From Betaproteobacteria bacterium (GTDB lineage Bacteria > Pseudomonadota > Gammaproteobacteria > Burkholderiales > Rhodocyclaceae), in NCBI GenBank assembly GCA_016705475.1, contig JADIYD010000009.1:1-64000 (forward strand): 64,000 bases of DNA, read 5' to 3'. The position numbers were made by a program, and so were the translations under genes. Numbering within the stretch: position 1 is the first letter of the stretch; each line of letters opens with the position of its first letter. The notes below the pieces were generated by a model. It was not told the DNA's origin, did not search any database, and worked only from the letters and a program-made list of their open reading frames with translations. This document shows positions 19,234 through 27,100 of the stretch, piece by piece.

Positions 19234-20571
19234 TTATGGCGTAGAAAGCGTGGCGAACGCGTTTTGCAATTCAACCAGTTTTCGCCCCTGATCCAGTCGT
19301 GTGTCCTGCATCCATTGCGGCACGGCGAGCGCTTCTGCCACCGCGCCCCAGCGCGCCGTTTCGGCCGCATCGCCACGGCCGAGCGCGGCTTCCCACAGCG
19401 TGGCAACGGCCCAGAAACGTTTTTTCGGGTCGGCATCCTTGTCTTCGGCCGGCGCCAGGGCCAGGCGACCAACTTCGGTGCGCACCCGGCGGGCGAGTAC
19501 CGAGTCGGCAATGGCATCGTCCTTGTTGCCGGCTTTGAGCCATTCGACCGAGCGCAGGTCGAGCAGGAAGGCGTAATTGATGCCGTTATACCAGTCGCGG
19601 CGCAGCGAAAATCCGCGTTCATAGCCGTCGACCGCAGCATTCAGGTCGGCTGGGCGGGCGTGGAGTTCCCACAGGCGTTTGTGGATGGCGCCCCATAGCC
19701 CGAGGGTTTCCGGGTCGTTGGTTGAGGCCGGGTCGAGCGATTTTTCCATGATGTTGCGGGCGTCGAGCAGGGCGCTTTCGGCGTCGGGCTGCTTCGATTT
19801 GTAGGTGGCGACGACCAGTTGTTGGGTGACGAAAGGGTCGTTCGGGCGCAGTTCGCTGACCTTCTGCAGCAGGGCGCGGGCGCCGGCAAAATCGCTGGCC
19901 TCGCCAGCTGGCGGGTTGATTTTGGCCAGCGCGTCGTCGAGCATGGCTTTGGGCGTGACGAGCGGCTCGGCGGCAGCAGGCTGGTCGTTGCCAAGCCCCG
20001 GTGGGCTGGCGACGGCGATATTCACAACGCCCCCGCGCGCCAGCGGCGCGGCGGGCACCACAGCAGCCGGTGTGACGGCCATCTGCGGCGGCATCAGTTG
20101 CGGCAGGAAGGTGTAGACCGGGCTGTCTGAACGGTTCGAGGCGAGGATTTCCTCGATGGCGGTCTTCAGTTCGCCCTTGAAACGCGCCGCTTCGCGGGCG
20201 CCGATGTCCTCGCCGAGGTGCTTGTAGCGGCGGATGGCGATGTGGCCGATGTCGAACGGATTCTTGAAGCCTTCCTCGGCGACGACGATGGTGGTGCGCG
20301 GCCGCAGGGCGTAGCGCACGCCGAGTTCGTAGGCGGCGTTGACGTTGTAGGTCGACAGGTCGGCGATGACGACGTCGGCCTGCAGCAGCATTTCGTACAT
20401 CGGGACGTCGATCACCGTCGAGTGCTGGATTTCGTCGGCGCGTACGGATTTGAGGCCTGCCGCCTCGACGGCTTCCTTGATGATGGCGTAGGAGGCGTCG
20501 AGGTCGAGGACGCGGCCGTCGGTGTAGTCGGTCTTCTTGCCGAAGCCCTGGATGACGAAGCAGGTTTTCAT
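19234..20571 (-). CDS. TIR/nucleoside deoxyribosyltransferase-like protein with C-terminal TPR sensor-type region
   Basis: A protein of 445 residues, last gene of the seven-gene operon. The N-terminal about 110 residues form a Rossmann-like domain: CFVIQGFG, RADEIQHS, ADVVIADLS and NAAYELGVRYAL (Glu82 in YELG). This pattern is shared by nucleoside 2-deoxyribosyltransferase-like and TIR-like domains that cleave or bind NAD or nucleotides. A proline/alanine linker (about 175-230) follows, then helical TPR-type repeats (about 230-440), resembling the TPR-S/TRAFs-binding region known in bacterial conflict proteins. Its ATG overlaps the patatin stop by ATGA. It is a shorter paralogue of the first gene of the operon. 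The enzymatic activity is inferred. Confidence 0.65.
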   Translation of the reverse strand: MKTCFVIQGFGKKTDYTDGRVLDLDASYAIIKEAVEAAGLKSVRADEIQHSTVIDVPMYEMLLQADVVIADLSTYNVNAAYELGVRYALRPRTTIVVAEEGFKNPFDIGHIAIRRYKHLGEDIGAREAARFKGELKTAIEEILASNRSDSPVYTFLPQLMPPQMAVTPAAVVPAAPLARGGVVNIAVASPPGLGNDQPAAAEPLVTPKAMLDDALAKINPPAGEASDFAGARALLQKVSELRPNDPFVTQQLVVATYKSKQPDAESALLDARNIMEKSLDPASTNDPETLGLWGAIHKRLWELHARPADLNAAVDGYERGFSLRRDWYNGINYAFLLDLRSVEWLKAGNKDDAIADSVLARRVRTEVGRLALAPAEDKDADPKKRFWAVATLWEAALGRGDAAETARWGAVAEALAVPQWMQDTRLDQGRKLVELQNAFATLSTP

Positions 20572-21746
20572 GCGAAGCCCCGCAGGTGCTTGAGGCTGAC
20601 GTTGTGCGCAGCATAGGCCGCGCCGACCTGCTGGATATCCTTCATGTGCTTGACCGAGTCCATGACCTGCACGTTTTCTGCCTTGATGGCGGAAAGGCCA
20701 AGCGCATTCAGCCCGGCCTGGGAAACGTCGGGATCGTAGCGGACGTAGGCGAACTGTTTGGGGATGGTCGAGGTGACAGGGGTGACATCCGTCGCGACCA
20801 GATCCTCGACTTCGCGGTCGATCCTGGGGCCGAAACGGCAGTCGCCGACGATGCGGCAGGCCATGTCCCAGCCGGCCGAGGCGGCGTTCATGAGGGCGCC
20901 CGGCAGGTTTTTGGCGTTGTCGAGCAGCCACAGGTCGTCGGCGTCGAGATCCGGCCGTGCCTTGGCCGTGCTGCCGGTGCCGACAGAGACGATGAGCAGC
21001 TTGTCGTCGCCGGTCGGCCAGCTGATCTTGTAGGGCGCCGCGGTGACCATCTGGAAGGCGAGGAAGGCCGGGTTGTTGTAGGTCGTGACACCACCGTCGA
21101 CAAAGATGAATTCGTAAGGCTTGGCCGTTCCTTCGCCAAAGGTGACCACCTCCGGCGGGAAAAAGGTGGGCGCGGCCGTGCTGGCGCGCACCAGCTGCCA
21201 GAGCGGCAGCTTGAGGTTGCAGTCGGGGCGGGCCCGGTCGTTGTATTTGGCCAGCGGATTGTTGCTGACTGGCCACGGCGAATCGGTGGTGACGTTGCGC
21301 ATGACCATCATGAGCAGCGTGCGCAGATTGGCGTCGCCCAGTGTGGCATTGGGGGCGGCGGCACTGGCCGTGTGGTGCAGGGCCTTGTCGAGTTCTTCGC
21401 GCAATTTCGTGGCCAGCGGTTCGTCGTTGTAGCTGTATTTCAGGCGCTTGAGCACGGATGCCCTGTCGAACATCTGCTGGCCGCTGGCGGTATAGAAGCT
21501 GCGAATCACATCCATCGACATGCCGGCCGAAATGCAGCTGGCGATGATGGCACCGGTGCTCGTGCCGCAGACGAAATCGAAATAATCGGCGAGGACGAGG
21601 TCGGGCTTCTTTAGCTTGATGCGCAGATCGGCTTCGAGCTTGGCGAGGATTTCGACGCTCATCAGGCCAAGGATGCCGCCGCCGTCGCAGGCGAGAATTT
21701 TCTTCGGGCCAGCGGATTGCATGCGGGTGAGGACTTGCTGATTCAT
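20568..21746 (-). CDS. Patatin-like phospholipase
   Basis: A protein of 392 residues. The patatin signature is complete: oxyanion glycine loop CDGGGILGL (20-28), nucleophile Ser63 in GTSTG, and catalytic Asp217 in VDGG. Patatins form a Ser-Asp dyad and release fatty acids from phospholipids; in several bacterial defence systems (for example CBASS CapV) such enzymes destroy the cell membrane. There is no signal peptide, so it acts inside the cell. It lies between the membrane TIR-like gene (21 bases upstream) and the TIR/TPR gene (4-base overlap), so it is one of the predicted effectors of this operon. AAGGAGAATTCC precedes the ATG. Confidence 0.88.
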   Translation of the reverse strand: MNQQVLTRMQSAGPKKILACDGGGILGLMSVEILAKLEADLRIKLKKPDLVLADYFDFVCGTSTGAIIASCISAGMSMDVIRSFYTASGQQMFDRASVLKRLKYSYNDEPLATKLREELDKALHHTASAAAPNATLGDANLRTLLMMVMRNVTTDSPWPVSNNPLAKYNDRARPDCNLKLPLWQLVRASTAAPTFFPPEVVTFGEGTAKPYEFIFVDGGVTTYNNPAFLAFQMVTAAPYKISWPTGDDKLLIVSVGTGSTAKARPDLDADDLWLLDNAKNLPGALMNAASAGWDMACRIVGDCRFGPRIDREVEDLVATDVTPVTSTIPKQFAYVRYDPDVSQAGLNALGLSAIKAENVQVMDSVKHMKDIQQVGAAYAAHNVSLKHLRGFA

Positions 21747-21767
21747 GGAATTCTCCTTTTGGCGGGG

Positions 21768-23327
21768 CTAACTCGCAGCATTGGGCTTGGGGGCGGGGAA
21801 GAGGGTGGCAAGAACGTCGGCTGGCTTGAGGTTGTCGCCCTGGTCGATCCAGACAAAGCGGCCAGCCGGCGCGTTGACCACAGCCGCCTGGGCTGCGCCG
21901 TGCTCGGTTTCGCTGTTGGTCAGGATAACGACGCGGGCAAGGTTCTTCGCCTCGGCCAGAACACCCAGCTCATGGATGCAGCCGGCGTTTTTCGCCTTGA
22001 AATTGCGGAGGTCCATGAGCACCACGTCGCTGATGCCGACCAGCCGGTCGAGTGCCTGTTGCCAGGTGTTGTCGTGGCAGTAGCATTCATTGACCCGGTA
22101 GCGTCCCTCCACATCGGGCTGGAATTCGAACTGCCGGAGACGCGAATCGATGTCGCCTGTTTGCCCGATAAAACGCTCACCCAGTCGGCCGTCGAGGAAC
22201 GTGAACACGTCGTCGGCATCGATGGTGCGGTCGGCCAGGTCGGTGCCGGCAATGAGCACGGTGTTGCCGCTCAGCCGCCAGCGCTCAATGACGCGGTCGA
22301 AAATGGACTGGGCGTTGGCGTCCTGCTGAAAGACCCGCAGGATGAGCAGCGTGGGCGGGTTGCCGGCCATGGCGGGCGCGGCGAAACGCTGCATGAGCAG
22401 GGCGCCGAGCGGTATCCAGAGCAGTGGCGCAAAGCAGACCAGCGCGCCCCAGCCGAGCGATGCGATGAGGCCGAGCCCTGGGCCTGTCAGAGCAATCGTC
22501 CATACTGCGGTAAACAGGTAGAAAAGCTCCGAAATGCGCCGTTCGCGGTAGGCGTGCGCCAGCCAGCGACCGAGTGCGCGGGCAGGCCACCAGGCGATCA
22601 GCCAGGGCAGCAGGGCGAACAGCGTGAAGGCCGTGGTGGCCCCCATCCAGCCGGCCAGCCATACGACGAAGGGGCTTTCTGCCGCGATCAGGGCGCCGAG
22701 AAAATCGAGACCGAGCTGAGACGCGCCACTGAGGACGATGAACAGCGGTGCCAGCCACGGCCCGACGGCGCGCGTGGCCCCCCCCAGACAGAGTGCCGTA
22801 ACGACGATGAGCGGCAGCCCGGTGTCGAACAGCATCCAGCCGACGACCTGGGCGAAGCTGATGCTTTCGTTGGTGCGCCAGCTCAGCAACAGGATGGCAA
22901 AAACCAGCCAGCCCAGCATGGCGCCGACGAAGCGCAGGCGCGACCAGCGACCGATGACGGCGAGCACTGGCAGGACTGGCCATGCATAGGCGGCGCCGAG
23001 CGTGGCGACGGTTTTCAGGGTGATCGGGCCATCGGCGATGAACTGGGTCATCACCGTTCGCGTCAGCGCGATGATCAGCGTCAGCCCGATGAACGAGAAC
23101 AGCAAGCGCCGGTGGGCATCGTTGTTGTCGTCGAATGACGGAAACATCCCTTGCCGCGCTACTGGCAAGGGATGTTGAACGTCCTCGCTGCGGCCGGCCT
23201 CGTCGGCGACCGGCGCTTTCATGAGGCGCTGCATGCTTTTCCGGTAACTGCGCCCAACGACCCAAGCGCCGACCAGCGCCAGTAGCGTGGCGATAACCAG
23301 CAGCGTGAACAACTTGCCGGCGGCCAT
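21768..23327 (-). CDS. Polytopic membrane protein with C-terminal TIR-like cytoplasmic domain
   Basis: A protein of 519 residues. A first helix (5-25) is followed by a soluble loop and about eight more membrane helices up to residue 315. The last about 190 residues are soluble: LLILRVFQQD, VIERWRLSGNTVLIAGTDLA, DDVFTFLDGRLGERFI and ISDVVLMDLRNF...CIHELGVL, then VVILTN. This strand/helix order and the late acidic E-L-G resemble the TIR/deoxyribosyltransferase-like fold seen in the operon's other two proteins, but the match is weak. I do not recognise the family. It could be a membrane sensor or a membrane-bound effector. The start lies three bases after the M15 stop. Confidence 0.6.
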   Translation of the reverse strand: MAAGKLFTLLVIATLLALVGAWVVGRSYRKSMQRLMKAPVADEAGRSEDVQHPLPVARQGMFPSFDDNNDAHRRLLFSFIGLTLIIALTRTVMTQFIADGPITLKTVATLGAAYAWPVLPVLAVIGRWSRLRFVGAMLGWLVFAILLLSWRTNESISFAQVVGWMLFDTGLPLIVVTALCLGGATRAVGPWLAPLFIVLSGASQLGLDFLGALIAAESPFVVWLAGWMGATTAFTLFALLPWLIAWWPARALGRWLAHAYRERRISELFYLFTAVWTIALTGPGLGLIASLGWGALVCFAPLLWIPLGALLMQRFAAPAMAGNPPTLLILRVFQQDANAQSIFDRVIERWRLSGNTVLIAGTDLADRTIDADDVFTFLDGRLGERFIGQTGDIDSRLRQFEFQPDVEGRYRVNECYCHDNTWQQALDRLVGISDVVLMDLRNFKAKNAGCIHELGVLAEAKNLARVVILTNSETEHGAAQAAVVNAPAGRFVWIDQGDNLKPADVLATLFPAPKPNAAS

Positions 23328-23330
23328 GCG

Positions 23331-24149
23331 TCAGGCCATTGCGGTGGCGCGAAGGCCGGGCACGTACACCATCTTGCCGTTGTCGACGATGTAGCTCAGC
23401 AGTTGCCGGCGGTTCTCGCCCGTGCCCGGCGCCTTGAGCGAAATATGCACCCAGCCCGAGTTCGGGCCTTTGGCCGGGTCATAGCATTCGCAGATGATCT
23501 GGTCGAATGTGAGGTTGTCCCGCGCCCATTCGGCCAGTGCCAGCGTGCTCATGCCGACGATCTCGATGTCGCAGGCCTCGCCGCGCGAATGCTGGCTGGT
23601 GCTGAGCCAGCTTGCCGGCTTGTTCTTGAGGGCGCGCTCGAGCGGGTGGCCCCGGAAAACGCTGTTCGGCGTGAAGCTGCCGAACTTGTCGCGGATAGGC
23701 TGGAGCACTTCGCGGGCGAGATGGATGGCAGCGCGCAGTTCGCTGTCGGTGGGGAAATTGTTCGGGATGCCACGGCGGTCGGCCAGCTCCGAACGGGTTA
23801 GCTCATAGATCAGAAAATCGCTCGATACACGCGTGTCGTGGCGGATATTGGCCAGCGTGAATTCCGAAATCGGGGCATTTTTCCGGTCGACCGTGGCAGT
23901 GGCCGATCGGGATGCGCTGCGCGACCGTGCGGCTGGCGCCGCCGCGATATTTGCCGGTGCTTGCGTTGCTATCGGCTTGACGGCTGCTTTTTCTTTCACC
24001 ACGCGGGAACTGCGGGGCTTTGCCGACGCCTTGGCCGGCTCGGTGCTTGATTTGGCTGCAGCCTTGATTGCCGGTTTGGTCGAAGGCTTCGCTTCCGCCG
24101 ATGTCTTGCGCGGAGCACGAGGTTTGGCCGGGGCTTTGCTGGTGGTCAT
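23331..24149 (-). CDS. M15-type metallopeptidase with Lys/Ala-rich N-terminal tail
   Basis: A protein of 272 residues. Residues 1-85 are low-complexity Lys/Ala/Pro/Ser/Arg, like histone H1-type tails. Residues 95-270 form an M15 zinc peptidase domain: STSQHSRGEACDIE supplies His187 and Asp194, and SGWVHIS supplies His235. M15 enzymes (VanX/VanY, phage endolysins) cleave D-Ala-containing peptidoglycan peptides; this domain is nearest the endolysin/DacC-like type. There is no signal peptide, and the basic tail suggests binding to nucleic acid or membrane instead. The start overlaps the CHAT gene stop by ATGA. A copy of the dispersed repeat core lies in its coding sequence at 23874-23896. Confidence 0.75.
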   Translation of the reverse strand: MTTSKAPAKPRAPRKTSAEAKPSTKPAIKAAAKSSTEPAKASAKPRSSRVVKEKAAVKPIATQAPANIAAAPAARSRSASRSATATVDRKNAPISEFTLANIRHDTRVSSDFLIYELTRSELADRRGIPNNFPTDSELRAAIHLAREVLQPIRDKFGSFTPNSVFRGHPLERALKNKPASWLSTSQHSRGEACDIEIVGMSTLALAEWARDNLTFDQIICECYDPAKGPNSGWVHISLKAPGTGENRRQLLSYIVDNGKMVYVPGLRATAMA

Positions 24150-27100
24150 GCGAGGTCCTCCTTGATCTGGTCAATCAGCCCGACGATCGGATCGCCGTCC
24201 GGAATCAGCGCGAGCAGGAAGGTGAGGTGCTCGGTGATGGAAGAGCATTCACGCACGCTGGCGCCGCGCTGAACGGCCTGGCGGTAGGCTTCACGGGCGG
24301 CCTTGCCCGGCTTGTCGGCGGCTTTGCCGGCTATCGCCAGCACGAGGTCGAGATCGGCCAGGGCGGCGCTATCCCAGAAATTTGGGGCGCTGGCGATCTT
24401 CTTTTCTAGCTGCTTGCGCAGGCGGGCAACGTCCTGTTTTATCGTGTCCAGACCCAGCAGCGGTGGCTTGTCGGTCGGCTGTTCCGGGTAGAGCCGGCGG
24501 ACGAGCAGGGCGGCGCTTGCCCAGTTGGTATAGGCGTAGGGTTTGCCGCGCAAGGCAAAGGCCTGGCCGTAGTGTTCGGCCATGTTGACCAGTGCTTCGC
24601 GGCGCTTGCCATCGGCCGGCTTACGGAGCGACGGCTGCTCGTCGTTGCGCTCGTTTTCGGCCGACTCGATCAGTGCCAGCCGCTTGTAGGCGCCACCGAG
24701 CAGGCTGAGCCGCTCGCTGGTCGGTCCACTGACGCACAGCGCGGCTAGCCGGGCGATGGCCGGTTCGATTTCCTGGCGCAGGGTGGCGCGCAGGGTGTCG
24801 GTGCGCTGGCCGACGTCGGTTGCCAGCCAGCGGCTGCCGGCTTGGCGGACTTCGTAGTTGGCCAACTGCTCGATGACGCGCACCGGGCATTGCCCGCGTT
24901 CGGCGGCAATAGCGGTACGCAGGCTGGCAATGCCTTTCTCCCACTGGGCCGCTTCGCCCCAGACGAAACCGAGCGCGGCGGCGACGTCGGACTCGGCCAG
25001 CCAGTCCTTCTTTTGTCCGGCCGGGATGCGTTTCAGGCAGTAGTCGATGCGCTCTGCGATGTCGGAGTTGTCGCCGCCATCGCGCAGGCCACTGGCCATG
25101 TTGTCGAAATCGATAACCAGTTCGTGCGGCGTCGCGTACGGCAGGGGGGCGCTGCGCTTCGCCTCGCCGTCGCGGGATAGCCGGTAGTTCGGATCGCCGT
25201 AGCACTGATAGGCGCCCCAGGTGTTGACGTTTTCGCAGAGGACGAAGATATCGTGGCGGGCGGCGCGCACGGCCTCGCCGAAGAATTCGCCGGCCACCAT
25301 GCGCCGGTAAAAGGCTTCGGCAAAAGCCTTGCCGGCCGCATCGTCTACGGCCCAGCCTGCGGCGATGACGGCCTTGACACCCATCTTGATGAACTGCTCG
25401 GCGAGATTGGCAGCAAGCACGCCGGGCTCGGTCTTGCCTTGGCCGTCCATGCGGCCGAGGTGGCAGCAGTTGATGAAGACCAGTTCGGGCACCCAGCGCA
25501 TCTGCTCGATGTCGCCGGGTGTCAGGATGGTGTCCAGGCCAATGACCATGCCGGAGCGGGGAACGCTCATTCGCGCCGACTGGTACTCATGCACGCCATG
25601 CCCGGCAAGGTGGAGAATGCGCCATTTTTCGCGGTGCAGCGCTTCGAGGATGACCGGTGTCCCTTCCTCGATGCAGTCGGTCACGTCGTAGCCTTCGTTG
25701 GCCAGCGTTCCGGCCACGCTGCGCGCTTCGTCGCGGGCCCCCGGCAGGTCGGCGAAATCCTGCGTGCTGCCGAGTGACGGGTTGCCGATGACCAGCGCCG
25801 TGCGGCCCGGGGCGTAGGCCGGCCGGGCGCGGAAGGTCTTGGTCTTGAACTGGCGGATCATGCCGGCATTGACGGCCGGCGGACGCGGGCTGCTGCCCCA
25901 GCGGTCCTCGAGCAGTTCCCACGGATAGCGCGCCGAGCGCTTGTCGACAAGCAGCACGAGATTGCCCTGCTGGCTCGACATTTCCTTGATGCGCACAGGC
26001 AGCAGCAGCTCGAACAGCGTGCGCGCCGCCTCGGCGTTGCGGTTGGTTTCCTGGCAGGCCAGTTCGATGAAGGAGTCGGCCAGCGACAACTGGCCGGTGG
26101 CCATGGTCTCCTCGGCACGTGCCTTGTCGGTCGGAAAGATGAAGCGCAGCACCTGTTTGTCGCGCTCGTCCTCGATGATTTCCAGCCGGTGCCACCACTC
26201 GGGTGGTTCGTCGGCGCGCAGCCTGTACTGGCCGGCCTGGCCCGATTCGATGGCCTGGGCTTTCCAGTTCAGGCAGGGGCTCAGCTCGGCCGTGTCGACA
26301 GCCTTGCGGATGGCGTGCGCGGCGGCGATGGCGAGGTCTTCGTAGAGTTCGACGAATTCGACCTGGCCGATGACCACCTTACTGTCCAGCTCGCGGTCGG
26401 CCAGTTGGGTGTTGGCGGCGATGGCGGCGCGGAGCACCGATTCGACGGCGTCGGCAATTGGCATGCCGCCGGCGCCGGTGCCGATCAGCAGGCAGCTGAT
26501 GGAGGCCGAACGCGGCTGGCTGGCTTCGCCGAAACGCTCGTCCGGCCAGTGGGCTACGGTCAGCGCAAAGTCGAGCAGGGCGCTGCGCATGGCCGCTTCG
26601 AGCTGGCCGGGGCTGAGTTTCCCTACTTCGCCGAGGCCGACGACAACGGCGCCGGACGGCTTGGCGGTTGGACTGTCGTTGAGGAAAGCCTTGCTTGTGC
26701 CGAGCGGGCCGGGGTAGATGTCGAGATCGACCCGGCGCGAAAGGGCGCCCTGCAACTGGCGATCGAGCGCCTTTTCGGCGCTGACGATGGTGTCGCCCTG
26801 ATAGTGGCCAACCACCACCGGATACTTGGCGTATGCCAGGCTGCCATGGGTGATGCCGACCTCGATGATTTGGCCGGGCTTTACGCCGGCCTCTCGACCG
26901 ACCGGAATTCCGCTCGAGAAACCGAAGGTGGCGATGTCGTCGGGGCCAGGCATGCTGTCGGCCAGCGGCATGGACGGCAGGACAAAGCGCTCCTCGACGC
27001 CGGCTGAACGGGCGGTGGCGGGCGGTGTATCGGGCAACAGCGTCGTGCTGCCCTTGACGAGGAGGTCGAGGTAACCGGGAAAAGCCTTGGGCTGGGCGCA

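Noticed and set aside
20586..21614. Plus-strand open frame opposite the patatin gene
   Set aside because: Shadow frame; the minus strand has complete patatin motifs and operon overlaps.
23331..24149. M15 peptidase as a prophage endolysin
   Set aside because: No holin, spanin, structural or integrase genes nearby; the gene overlaps its operon neighbours and carries a long basic tail.
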